Origin: Ophiodon elongatus
Taxonomy: Eukaryota > Chordata > Actinopteri > Perciformes > Hexagrammidae
Assembly (NCBI GenBank): GCA_016806645.1
Contig: JACSYO010002129.1
Coordinates: forward strand, 1,340,501-1,404,500
Direction of reading: 5' to 3'
DNA length: 64,000 nucleotides
The position numbers were made by a program, and so were the translations under genes. Positions 1 through 11,448 of this stretch are shown in pieces (position 1 is the first letter of the stretch; each line of letters starts with the position of its first letter). Under the pieces are notes generated by a model. It did no database searches and was not told the DNA's origin. It saw only the letters and a program-made list of their open reading frames with translations.

Positions 1-389
1 AAAGAGGGACGCCGACAGGTGACGAGGACACGTTTAAACTCCTCTTTACCTACGACCCTGGTCCACTATACATATATATAGTTATATATAACTATATATA
101 TCTATGGCAGTATGCAACAATATTGCCAAACACAATCGTCCATCATCTGTTGTTGCGGTGACACAGAACAGGACACGCGAGCTAACACGAGCTAACGTCA
201 ACCAGCGCGTCAGGAGAAAGTAAAAGTTACAAAACTTTCTCTAACTTTATTTAAGATTTCAACCCGACGCCCACTCCCCGTCCGCTGTTGGCAGCTCCCG
301 GGGCCGAGGGGCTGCATCAAGGAGCGCGTCACGTGTCATCTGTTACCTCGGCTAACTTTTGGTGCTAACGTTTCCGTGGAGTCACTCAC
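1..389 (-). other. Start of syngr2 intron 1
   Basis: Non-coding sequence downstream of the syngr2 exon-1 donor on the minus strand. Apart from an AT-rich perfect palindrome at 72-101, I see no coding signal here. Confidence 0.6.
72..101. repeat. 30-bp perfect AT-rich palindrome
   Basis: The sequence is symmetrical about 86/87: every base from 72 to 86 pairs with its partner from 101 back to 87, and symmetry breaks at 71/102. It is a TATATA-rich stretch able to form a cruciform or hairpin, and lies in syngr2 intron 1. Confidence 0.9.
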
Positions 390-488
390 CCAGCTCAGGC
401 AGCGCAAAATGGTCTGAGGCTGTTTTACGAAACTGAGTAAATCAAAGGCGCCGCCGGCCAGCGAGGCCCCGTAAGCGCTGCTCTGCAT
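390..488 (-). CDS. syngr2: Synaptogyrin (syngr2-like), first coding exon, partial gene
   Basis: Reading leftwards from an ATG at 488, the exon encodes 33 codons that begin MQSSAYGASLAGGAFD and continue through a FVKQPQ segment. This is the conserved N-terminal start of synaptogyrins (human SYNGR2 begins MESGAYGAAKAGGSFD). It ends at 390 with a phase-0 GTGAGT donor just left of it (389-384). Synaptogyrins are four-pass MARVEL membrane proteins of synaptic-like vesicles; the first membrane segment would lie in the next exon, outside the window. I chose the Met at 488 over an in-frame Met ten residues upstream (518) because only the former aligns with the family start. The gene is head to head with tmc6. 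SYNGR2 is the best paralogue guess because SYNGR2 and TMC6 are neighbours in human; SYNGR1 or SYNGR3 cannot be fully excluded from 33 residues. Confidence 0.85.
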
Positions 489-1384
489 GTTGTCACGGCC
501 ACACGACGACGAGAACAAGATGCCTCATAAACGAGTTAAAGACGGAGCCCGGAGAGAAAAGTCTTCCTGTCAAAGTTGGGACGGTTTCGTTTTGTCAGAA
601 CAGCTTCCTGAAAACTTTTCAAAGACCGCCCCTGATCTGGTGCGTTCGCGGGCGCCTCGTAAAATGCGGCTTCGAAGTTGAGTGACTGTAACTCAGAGCC
701 TAAAAATAAACATTTCAATGGCCTTAGTGTTTTTTTTTTAACTCTACGAGGCAGTAGTGACTTTAAGCCAACAAGTGGACAACGTGTGATGAAAACACAA
801 TAAAAGTCCTGCAATATAGGACTTTTTGTTTTACAAGGTGCAAAGGTTCATATTGTTAGATTATAAACGTCCCTGGAAGTTGCAAATGCAGCAGCAGCAT
901 TCAACACAACGACCTAACAATAAAACCATATAGACGGACTCTCTCAAATAAAAACGAGTGCTCACTTCTAACTGTAAGCCGACTAGTAGTTTTTTTCCAA
1001 TATTGTTAATTTAAGATAGTTTGAAAAATGTAATGTAGTGTTGCAATTCCTCGATACCACCACTGGAGGGCAGTGAAGTCATTATTCAAAATTCACTCAG
1101 GTCAAACATCACCTCCACTTTTCATCACAGGAGACACAATACCATATTGATACTTCCATTAAACTGTTTCCAATTAGTATTAAATATTAAAGACATGTAT
1201 ACTTTGGATTTATTTATTTGTTTATTTCCTATGTTCCCATGACCCGCCGTACAACGTACATCAGCTATGTTTAACTGATTGCACCTCATCAGCTGCAGGC
1301 AGTTAGGCACCAAATGCAAATTAGGCACAGCTGTGTGCTGCTAGATAGAGAGAGGGAGAGGGAGAGAGAGAGAGAGAGAGAGAG

Positions 1385-1443
<59 letters not shown>

Positions 1444-1587
1444 GTCAGATGTGTATTGATAATCAGTCAAGAATAGGCTGCTACAATGCCAATAACAACA
1501 CACTGTTCTGTGGTTGACTATGTGACTGATGGTGAAGACAGAGCTGCTGGGATCTGAGTGTTTGCAGTACAGAGATCATCAAGGACC
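489..1587. promoter_or_regulatory. Shared intergenic region between divergent syngr2 and tmc6
   Basis: About 1.1 kb separates the two start codons, which point away from each other. It should hold both promoters and 5'UTRs. I see no classic TATA box close to either ATG and did not locate transcription starts. The main visible structure is the long GA tract at 1345-1442. Confidence 0.5.
1345..1442. repeat. (GA)n microsatellite upstream of tmc6
   Basis: Nearly pure GA dinucleotide repeat of about 95 bp with a few GG and AAA interruptions. It lies about 150 bp 5' of the tmc6 start codon, so it is either promoter or 5'UTR. The Arg-Glu and Ser-Leu open frames across it are artefacts of the repeat. 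Confidence 0.95.
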
Positions 1588-4500
1588 ATGGCATACACTG
1601 TCAATATTTGTCAAATAGATTCTAGTTCTGAGTCTGACTTTGAGTGAGTCCTCTTAAAATACTTTATTTGAGAGTTGCTTTACTTTCAGTTGTAAACTGA
1701 ACTTGTACCTTATTGCCGTTTCCTCTGCATCGTTCTGCTCGGGTGGGCTGATGCACTTAGTTTTCGTTTTTGTCTTATAGCTGTTACCTTGAATCAACAT
1801 TGATGTCGAACTAAGTTTATTTTATCAAATTGTGTTACTAGTAAACCAAATTGTAGTTTTATTTTAACTTTAATTTACACAAGTCATCTTGATGTTGGTT
1901 TTAAGTCCATGCTCAGAGTGTTTGGAGAAAACATTTTCAGTGCTTTCAATAATTGTTTTTGTCGTTTGTCTGTATTTAGTGTTATTTTCGAGGCCTCTTG
2001 CTCTTTAGTATTTTGAGCTGGAAAGCATTGGGAGACTTTCATGCATCTGATTTGTGGTATAGGAAAGATGTTCTATGAAATGACAAATCTCTACGTTGTA
2101 ATTCACCATGAAAAAAAAAAAGCCATGCTCCTGTACTGAGGGCGCTTGGGCCAAATCCTTTGGGACTCTGGGTCATTATGGTTACTCTCCCTTAGGAACA
2201 TGGGAGAAAGCGAACCAGGTCAAGACTCCTTCCAGCTCTTTGGAGAGCCAGCTGCCGGCACCCAGAGGTGTCCTGAATCCCTACAGATGGGTGTTTTTAG
2301 GGAACATACGGGCACAAAGACAGAACATCTGCCATTTCCTGCAAGTGGTCACATGAGCGGCGAGAGATGTGACGGGGAGCAGATGACCTCTCTGCAGAGG
2401 CATCACTGGTCGACTGCCACCTTAAAGGTCCTCTCTGCAATGCCCAGTCGCACTGCTGGTGAGATGAAATAGTCTTCTAATTATTTGTTGACAATATTCT
2501 TATACATACGTAAACTGATTGTCGTTGTCCACACAGGGATGAATAGCGCTGCAGTGATTCCACGGCATGGCAGAGAGTCGTCTCAGCCACGTCGACCCCA
2601 GACCTCCTCCCGTGATTCTTCTCACCCCTCCAGAACAATCCAAGATGACTTTGAACAGGCAGATATGGAGGAAATCGGTACCGAAGGTGAACAGAAAACG
2701 CCAGGCTGTTGACTATTGCTGCCGTTTCAATGAGCCGTCCAGCTTTCCACTGTTGGCTGCGGCAGCTCGTCTCTGAATGTGTCAATAAATTGGTTGTTTT
2801 CTCACGTTTGGTTTACAGAAAACAAGAAGCGGCAGCTGGTGCTCAACCTCCGAGGCCTCTCAGTGAGCGAGGGCATGCGCAAGCTGCGGGCCACGCCGCT
2901 CAGCCTGGCCGATAAGATGGCCGTCAGGTACATGTGCCACTGAAAACATTTAATGGCCTGCAAAAATAAAGCACAGTGGTAACCTTTTCGGCCCATCTGT
3001 TATCAGGCGACTTGCTTTCAGAAACGTAGCAGAGGGTTCACTCCTCAGCAGAAATGTACCATGCTACAGTCGTCTAAGCGTGTACATGTCTAGGGTGAGT
3101 ACACACTGTGTGCCACACAAGGTATACACCACTCTTGTCTGTGTGCATGAGTCCATCACTCGTGGCTTTCTCCCCTCAGACATGGCGTCATTGCCTGTTC
3201 AGCTGCCTCCCCGTCCTCACGTTTCTCCAGTTGTGGCATTCACCCATGAAGAGACTGAGTGGGCGTTTCGGAACCGGGGTGCTTTCCTACTTCCTGTTCC
3301 TCCGCATCCTCCTGCTCTTTAACCTCCTCCTCTTCGTCATCTTCGGCCTGTTCCTGGTCTTCCCCCAAGCCGTCAACCCTCCTCCTCTTCCTCATGGCTC
3401 TAATGACGACACTTTCACTGGCCTTGAGCTTCTCACAGGGATGGTAAGATACATCACAGCAGTACATGCAGGAGCCATTCTGTGGCCCCCTCTTGAATCA
3501 GGAGTTATGCCTTGCAGGGTTACATTTCTCACAGTGTGATGTTTTACGGCTACTACACCAACACCATCCTCAAAACTTGTCGGGCGGCTAACTCCACTGC
3601 TGAATCACCTGATCTGCCAGCCTGTGATGCCGACAAGCCCCACACTTTGCCGTACAGCATACCTGCAGCCTATTTCTTCACCATCACCATCGCCTTCTTC
3701 ATTATCTGCATCATCCTCGTGTACAGGTTGGACAATAAGTTAACTAGTTGCACCTGAATACTTATTTTACTCCACCTGCATTGTGTATTTTATGGCTATA
3801 TTGTTCTCCTGCAGCATGTCCAAGTCATTCGGGAGAAGTCTTCAAGTCCTCAAGTCTAATGGAAACCTGGCTGGAAAAGTTTTCTGTTCCTGGGACTTTA
3901 AAGTCAGCAAGAAGATGTCTGTCAGACTGCAGTCTGAGAAAATCAGCACTCAGCTCAAAGTATGCAATCTCTTGAATATTAAACTAGACTCACTAAAGTG
4001 TGAAACTCATTTTTAATATAACAAACTGATATCAGAAACCAAGATGATGATTCCACATTTCCTTTCTAAACCGAAGCATCTGGGTGAATCATTTAAAAAA
4101 AAAAAAAAAAAAAAAAAAAGAACAAACCCTTACTTTGTTTAAAAGCATTTAAAGCAGGGCGTAATCTTTGACTCTTAGCATATTACAAGATTAATTCAAT
4201 GGGACATGTTTGGTCACACTATCTCGGTTTTTGCAGAACTGGTTAACACACAGGAAGCTTTTAATGATGCATTTTCACAACCCAATGTGACTGCTTAACT
4301 GCGGGCCCCTTTAGCATTCACAAAGAGGCTAAAGAATGTCGATCTCTTATGAAGGAAGGATTTTCAAATATCCTGTTCTAAACCCAATCTATAGCAGGGC
4401 TGATCCCATTTAGAATATCTTTAAGGTCGCTGGCTCGACCTTACAGACTGCTGCTTTTCCAACAGGAGCTGCTGTCTGAGGTGATCCGTGGAGAAGATAA

Positions 4501-4795
4501 AAAGAGCTGCATTCAGCGACTCTGCTGCCTAATGGTGCACCTGATGGCGTGGGCTGCATGTCTGGCCAGCATCTGTCTGGGTGGCATGGCAGTCCACTAT
4601 CTATCAGAGGTTAGAGGGAACTGCGTAACGACTGCTGTGCAGCCAGGCGTGACAGATGTCATGCACATCTGAGCAGCTACACGGCCTGTGTGACATTTTC
4701 TCAAGACTAGCTTGCCACAAAGCGCACTGATAAAGAAGCATGTACCCACCGCAGTTTAGTTACTTCTCCTTTTACCTTCCTGGAAGATGTTTAAC

Positions 4796-4833
<38 letters not shown>

Positions 4834-7800
4834 TCTGCTGCTGCTTTACAAAACTGCTATGCATGAAACAATCCCCATTGAGATATGATTGAGTGTTTAA
4901 CATACAACATCTTCTGAGAAATCCTGCAACCCATTCTCACATGCCAACTTCAATTAACTGGTGAAAATACAGAGGAAACTCATAATAGTTGTATTTCACT
5001 GACGTAACATTATCAAAAACATGAACTGCAGTTTTCTTTTCAGACGTTTCTTATGATTTCCTGTTGTGCAAATGCAAAAACCTGCATGTCAAACTTTGCC
5101 CACAAATGGCCATAGTCTCCTAATGCATTGCCAGTGATGTTGAGAGCCTGATGGTCGTCTTCGGACCAGTTGGTCAATGATCGCTTCATCACCAGTTTTT
5201 TTTTTTCTTCACATTTGCTTCTTTGTCGTTCCCAAATGAGTCTGATTCAGAGGCCTTTTCCACAGCAGACATTTGGAAAAGCAAAGGAGGAACAAATATT
5301 ATTTGTTACATTCCATCAATTCTTGCAATTCAATGCAGCAATCAATAAAGTCGAAACTGCTGTGGAAAAGGTTTATTCAGCTCTAGTTTCTCTCCATGTT
5401 TCCCCCCCTCCCTATGATTTGTCCATTCCTTCACAGGCTGCCGTGAACCAAAGATCTTTCAAAGAGACTGAGCTGCTGCTCTTGTCTGCAGTGGTGTCAG
5501 GCTTTAACCTTTTACTCCCTGGCCTCTTCAACCTGTGTGCTTGGATAGAGAATCATGACTCACCCAGTGTTCGCGTCTATGTCTCCATCTTCAGGTAAGA
5601 AGTGTACAGAAGATCTGTAAAAGCAAAACAAAATGCACAATTGACCACAACAGACATAATTCATGTAGAACCATACAACGCAGAGCTAGACTTGTCAAAC
5701 CTAGGCCAAAAGTAAAAAAAAAAGAATCCCAATTATCTTAATTGTCTGTGCATATACTCACAAAGATCTTATCTCTAGCATTTAATTTACTCTGTTTGAA
5801 TCTGGAGCATCCAGTGCCTTAACTTAAATATGGACACTTTAATTATAGCTTCATTAGTTTCACTCTCTGAAGTCTAACTGTAGTGTGAGAATATTTATGT
5901 AACATGGACTTTAACTTGTGAAGCTGTATTCTTCTAAAATAGAAATTCTCATCATCATTTTCTCAGAAACCTATTGTTGAAAGTCAGTATTGTTGGAGTG
6001 CTGTGTTTCCGCTGGCTGGGGAGAATTGCTGTGGAACCAGAAAATCATGGTTTACAGGTAACAAACTTCCTATGGAGCGATGCTGAATTATACAATGTTC
6101 TTTTACAATGGTTTATTTGATAAGGGGACAATGCACATTAATAAAAACATTTCTGTAAATGCGCCAGAGTTAGCCAAGAGGCTATTTTTCATCTGTAGTC
6201 CCAAGAGGAAGATGTTACAGAACAAACCTAAAAACAGAAATAAGATTAAATATACAAGGTTGTACAATATTGACGCTTTACAATGCGTGCACAAACAATG
6301 AATGTAGTGAGAATATTAATATACAAAGTATCATCATTCAGGAGACTCTTAGACATTGTCAAGTACTAACAAGACATGCAACACAGAGGCTCACAAATTC
6401 AACACACACAAAGCAAATAAAATGAGGGATACTATGTAAAATTAGAATGGACTAAAGACAAGATTATGCTGCATTGTTAGACACTAAAAAAAACATCCAT
6501 GTCAGAGGCACAGAACATAAAAGCATGTAGAGTATGTGAAATATATAAATCAGTCAGACACAGCTAAACAACAATAAAAGACATGCAGGTAGATGATGGT
6601 CGACCAGCAAAGTCAAGACAGACAGACAGACAGACAGACAGACAGCTGACAACCAACAGACAGAGGGAAAGTTCAACACGAACAGATTGAGGACAGTAAG
6701 GAGCAGTTACGTTTTAGTGCTGACAGAGCTAAATGAACTGTATGTTTGTAGTTCTCTAATGGTCCCTGGAATGGAGTTCCAGTATACTGTAGTGCAGTTT
6801 GTACTGAAAAAGCTGACTGACTTCATTCCTAAAACCCAGTACATTTCTCAAGTCAGGTGGGTGCACTGTTGCCATTTTACAGAAAAGAGGGTTTTCATAA
6901 TGATATAGGCTAGATTTAACCAAAGAAACAATAAATACAATGTTATGTGTTTGTTGTTTTAAATAATTTGGTTGGAAATGAAATTTGGTCCGCATTACTA
7001 ATATTTGGGATTGAATATTTTTATTGCAGCTTTACCCATTTTACCCCCTTATGTCCCTGGTTGGGACACACTAAGTGTTTGGTTGTGACCTAATTATCTC
7101 TAATACGATGTGATCTTTACATTAATGTGTCTGTTGTCCTCAGTGTTGGGAGAGCTTTGTGGGGCAAGAACTGTATCGTTTGCTCTTGATGGACTTTATC
7201 TTCACAGTGCTTTACACTTTTTTGGGAGAGTTCCTGTGGAGGCAAGTTGGCGCTTTGCCCACAAATCCTTTAAGTTGATTCTTTTGTTTGCTGTTAATAA
7301 AACCATTCACTGAACGTTGAGCATCTTCCCTCTGTAGGCTCTTTTCTAAGAAAATTCTGAAAAGGAAAAGGATGCCAGTGTTTGACATTGCTCGTAATGT
7401 GCTGGAACTCATATACGGACAAACCCTTATTTGGTAATTACACCACATCCTTGAAACCCATCACATATTTAAGCAAAAACAAAAAGTGAAATTAAACATT
7501 AATGGTCTTTAATTCTTCCCAGGTTCGGGGTGCTGTTTGCCCCACTGCTTCCTGCGGTCCAGATCATAAAACTGTTTTTGTTATTTTACATGAAGAAGGT
7601 TGGTACAGGAGGTCTTGTTTCATTGTCGTACACGTACTCATTTGCATAAAAAACTTCACATTCTTCCTTTTTCCTTTCCAGAGCAGTCTGATGCTTAACT
7701 GTCAGGCATCCAGAAAGCCCTGGAGGGCCAGTAAGATGACGACACTATTCATCTCTCTTTTGTGCTTTCCCTCGTTTCTTGGCGCTGCTGTGTCTGTCAT

Positions 7801-9510
7801 GTACATCATTTGGACGTGAGTGCAAGAGAGAGGGCATATTCCTTGGAAAAAATGTTTGTGTGCTTTTTATTGTCACAAATTCCAAGCAAAGACCAGAACC
7901 AACAATTATTTTTAACTACTAGCGAGGGTTTGCTTAGCCGAGCTAATTCCTTTGTGCCTTAGACATCCATTTGTTTTGTTGTTGTCAAAAACACATCAAT
8001 TGGCCTCAGTCTCACTGTTGACTCATTATAATGAACGGACATGTCACCCAATGTGTTTTTTTTTTTTAAATTTATTTATTTTTTTTTTTTTTCAAAGGAT
8101 TAGTATGACATTTTGGGTCGAGAGGCTTGATACCACTCATCTATGGTAACATCAAACTATTCCTTTTACAGATGTTTGTCTTCAGTAGAAATGAATGGGG
8201 CTTGGGGAAGTATTGCATGATGGACTAACGCATTGTTGGTTCTGCTCTTTGTATGTGATCTGTTAACACTATAATAAATATAGAATAAAGAGAGTTAACA
8301 TTAGCTTTAAAGCCAATGTACCTTGAAAAAAAGGTGCTATTGTCCAAATACTTACAAACTGCGCATATCTTCAAAATCCATCTGTCTGATGTCCTCAGGA
8401 TTAAACCCTCGTCAAAGTGCGGCCCTTTCAGGAATCTCACTACCATGTTTGAGTCAGGGCAGCTGTGGGCCAAGGAGCTGGAGAACGCCCACACCATCTT
8501 GTCTCGGCTCAGCTGGGTCTACAACACTCTGCTGGAGAACCCACTGTTCTTATTCCTCGCCGCTGGAGTCTTTCTGTAATTGGTGACATGATGATGTTAA
8601 CGTTCAAATTCAAAATGTGTGTATTGTGGTGGTAATGCTGTTAACAAAGTGTCTGCCTTCCAGAAACCGGTATTGTTACTGTCTGAACGTTTATGCTCTT
8701 TAATTTTTTACCTCTTATGTTTTCTACTTTTTCAGATTGGTGATATATTTTAACACTCAAGTTGTTGATGGCCAAAGGAGAATCATCAGTCGGTTAGAAA
8801 AGCAAATTGAAAATGTACGCATAATCAAACAAGAATCTATACGGCCGTGCTAGCGGCCCTGTGAGGCTGCACTTCGACCTCGAGCCAAATGCTAACATTA
8901 CGTCGGCATGCATACATGCTCACAATGACAGTCCTAACATGCTGATGTTTAGCATGTGTAATGTTTGAAATGTTCACCATCGTAGAGTAGGGTGTTACAA
9001 TGCTAACATTTGCTCATTCAGTCGATTTTATAACTGAGGCTGATGGGATGTCATTAGTTTTACAAGTATTTGGTAAAAACTGTTGGATTCATTAAAATTT
9101 TGAACCGATGGTGAAGCTGGAGGAAAAATTAAGGGATGCCAAAAATAATTACAATTAATCCTGAGACACAAATGGTAATCCATACTGTAGATTGAGACTA
9201 GCCATATCAATAACCTTCTGGTGGCACTAGAGGAAAAATAGTCATTCTTTGGGCGTCACAGATATTTGTACAATAGCAATACCATGGGTACCATGAATTT
9301 ATGTACCAAATGTCATGGAAATCCATCAAATAATTGTTTTGACTCTTGCTAGAATGTCTAAAAATCAATGACACATACAGTATGTTATTTAACTTGATGT
9401 ATGTTGTGTATATTTCATTTTGTGGACAGGAGGGTAAAGACAAAAAGTTCCTCATCACCAATTTGCAAGCCATTTATGAACGGAGTAGTCTGGTTTCCCC
9501 TCATAGATAA
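1588..9510 (+). CDS. tmc6: Transmembrane channel-like protein 6 (EVER1 type), complete
   Basis: Eighteen coding exons join in phase to 800 residues (human TMC6 is 805): 1588-1643, 2196-2458, 2537-2686, 2819-2927, 3022-3094, 3180-3443, 3518-3726, 3815-3959, 4466-4609, 5437-5594, 5967-6057, 7144-7241, 7338-7433, 7523-7598, 7682-7815, 8399-8575, 8736-8814, 9430-9510. Family landmarks are STATLKVLSAMPSRT (about 90-104), PLSLADK, FGTGVLSYFLFL opening the first membrane segment (about 248-279), VFCSWD, CWESFVGQELYR (about 555), FDIARNVLELIYGQT and the TMC-domain core APLLPAVQIIK (about 625). I count roughly nine to ten membrane segments. TMC6 and TMC8 act in the ER with CIB1 and the zinc transporter ZnT1; the family role is known, its role in this fish is inferred. 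The 552-bp intron 1 rests on phase and donor/acceptor fit. The intron after 7241 uses a GC donor. The C-terminus ends sooner than human after IYER. Confidence 0.95.
4095..4119. repeat. Poly-A tract in tmc6 intron 8
   Basis: 25 consecutive A in the intron between 3960 and 4465. Nothing else recognisable lies in this 506-bp intron. Confidence 0.95.
4798..4832. repeat. Poly-T tract in tmc6 intron 9
   Basis: 35 consecutive T in the 827-bp intron 4610-5436. The rest of the intron shows no recognised element. Confidence 0.95.
6095..6910. mobile_element. Interspersed repeat filling tmc6 intron 11
   Basis: The stretch from GATAAGGGGACAATGCACAT through a GACA microsatellite (6617-6645) to a GGAATGGAGTTCCAGTATACT segment resembles a dispersed repeat I recall from many percomorph introns. 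No open reading frame of a transposase or reverse transcriptase is preserved, so the class is uncertain. Resemblance is from memory, not from a search. Confidence 0.55.
8845..9360 (+). mobile_element. Dispersed teleost repeat (family A), copy in tmc6 intron 17
   Basis: Starts near GTGCTAGCGGCCCTGTGAGG, then GCTAACAT-rich sequence, then GCTGAGGCTGATGGGAT and GTCATTAGTTTTACAAGTAT. The same blocks occur in inverted orientation at 17425-17830. It is non-coding and degenerate, and accounts for most of the 615-bp intron. Confidence 0.75.
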
Positions 9511-10089
9511 GGTGGGTAGTCTCAATACTGAAACCTCTTTGTTGGAGCACAATTTCTTTGTTTGCTCACTTTTTAATGATCTCATTTATAATCTGAAAAG
9601 GCATTTCTGTGTGAAAACTGTCTTCCATATGAAAAGTATTTGTCTTTTTTATTTCTCCCCCCAGTCTGTGGCTGAACATTCACAACAAAGGCTTTAACGA
9701 TGTAAAGACATGATCTCATCAGTGATGCACATCTATGCTGTGATACATGGTTGGCAACATTATTAGGAAATAAGGAATGTCACCTACAAGCTACAATGAG
9801 AACAAAAGTCAAAGAAAAAACGGATATTTACCAAAACTTTTTTTTTTTCAACATATCCCATAAAGTTTGAATTTAAATGTGCTGGAAGAACACAAACTAA
9901 TCCTGGCTGTTTGCGCTGTATTATATTTATTTATACATGTAGCCCCTGTATGTCAGGATGTTTTATTTTAATTTTATTTTTGTGCAGCTTTTTTCAGATT
10001 CTATTAATTTGAAAAAGTCTGTTGCTCTGAAAAAATAACTAACTATAAATAACTATTTATGAAAAACTATCTTGAATGTGTTGTATGAA

Positions 10090-10095
10090 AATAAA
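10090..10095 (+). promoter_or_regulatory. Putative tmc6 polyadenylation signal
   Basis: AATAAA about 580 bp after the stop, followed by T-rich and GTTTTGG sequence. No other canonical hexamer between 9510 and here was noted. Confidence 0.6.
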
Positions 10096-11383
10096 TTTGT
10101 TTAAACACATCAACATCTGTGTTTTGGTATGAGAAACCCTCTTTGTGTGTTTTTGGCAGATTTGACAAATAGTAACTGTCCCCTTATTTGAAAACATTGT
10201 ATCGGATTGGTTCAAACATTACAAGTATTCCTCCATACATTCACCTGAATACATTAATCAGTACTTTTGCTCGTTTTTTTTAAAATTCAGATTTTGCTCA
10301 AAATGGGCCGCCACATTATACATGCATGGCGTGTATGTTGTATATTGTATGTTAAAGGTGCAATATAAGGGATTCAGAGCATTAACATAGCACCAGACCT
10401 TTAAGTTAATCCAGCAGAATGGGGAAATACCACCCCAACATGATATAGATATCAACCTGACAAATGCAACCTGCTTCTTGCAGCTGTGTCCTAAATTTCC
10501 CCCAAGCACACTTTCCAGAACATTTTCTATAAATGCATTCAACATGAAGTTGTCAAATGTATGCTGAGAATAATAAAAATCAGTACAGTGATACATCAAC
10601 ATCATGCAGCAAATGCTTTAGTGACCCATAACCATTTAGCTGGTGTTATTTTTAAAAATATAGTAAAAATGGAAAGGGTAGGGATCCTATGGCATATTTT
10701 GGCAACGTCTGGTGAATTGCTTTATGTACAGTGTTTTGTTTTATCAAAATCATAAAGGGTTTACATAACATAAAGCAGTTCAACTGGAGCTGAAAACCTG
10801 ATTGACTTGTAGCCTCATACCACGATGTGATGTCACACGTCAAACAAGCTTGTGGTTTACCTCGAGGATGTAAAAAAACATGAATTTATTATAAATGGCC
10901 TATTCCATGGCTATACAAGAACACATATCACTTGTTTGTTTATCTGTTCAGCCTTAATGTGAGTTTCTGTGATGCACATTATTCTGCTGATGCTATGTTG
11001 TAAGGTATTATAATAAAAGGTTATATCATATTCTATGTGATTAATGTTTGTCAGGGACATGGGGGTGTTAAAAAATATATAGCTTTAATGTTTACTTCTT
11101 TTGTGCAGTCACTGTTGGTGAATGCAACATCATTTGTCGTTTAAAAATTGTAAAACAAAAATGCATGCCTCACATTATAGGTAAGGTAAAGGTTTTGACA
11201 GCTTCAATTTAATATTTTCCTGAAAGTCATGATTAGTGAATCTAATGTAAAAATATTTATCAGAAAAAAAAGTGTATAAGAAAACATTCATAATTGGTTA
11301 AAGTGACATAACTATCACAAAAGTAATTTATATATGAGGCTACGTCTTAATACTGTTTTTCCGTCTACGGAGGGCGGTTCTAA

Positions 11384-11407
11384 TGACGTCATCGATCAAT
11401 GACCAAT
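11384..11407 (+). promoter_or_regulatory. cenpx promoter: CRE and CCAAT box
   Basis: A perfect palindromic TGACGTCA (11384-11391, the CREB/ATF site) and a CCAAT box (11403-11407, NF-Y type) sit 40-65 bp upstream of the cenpx start codon. Such pairs are common in TATA-less promoters of cell-cycle genes. Function is inferred. Confidence 0.6.
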
Positions 11408-11448
11408 CTCGACGCAGAGCGCCGAGTTTCTCTCACAGCCTTGAAAAC

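Larger units (their letters stand above)
9511..11448 (+). other. tmc6 3'UTR and tmc6-cenpx spacer
   Basis: The tmc6 stop is followed one base later by a consensus donor-like AAG|GTGGGT, and a CCCCCCAG acceptor-like site lies near 9662, so a final non-coding exon is possible. An AATAAA at 10090-10095 is the likely polyadenylation signal. Between about 10.1 and 11.35 kb the sequence is AT-rich and I recognise nothing in it. Confidence 0.5.

Noticed and set aside
1314..1517. Arg-Glu-rich and Ser-Leu-rich open frames on both strands
   Set aside because: They are translations of the GA microsatellite and lack any flanking gene signal.
7212..7260. GT donor at GGCAA|GTTGGC in tmc6
   Set aside because: Joining it to the next exon brings a TAA stop within a few codons; the GC donor preserves the conserved reading frame.
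11383..11448. Upstream in-frame ATG for cenpx
   Set aside because: It overlaps the CRE/CCAAT promoter region and adds 22 residues not found in the family; the ATG at 11449 has a better context.
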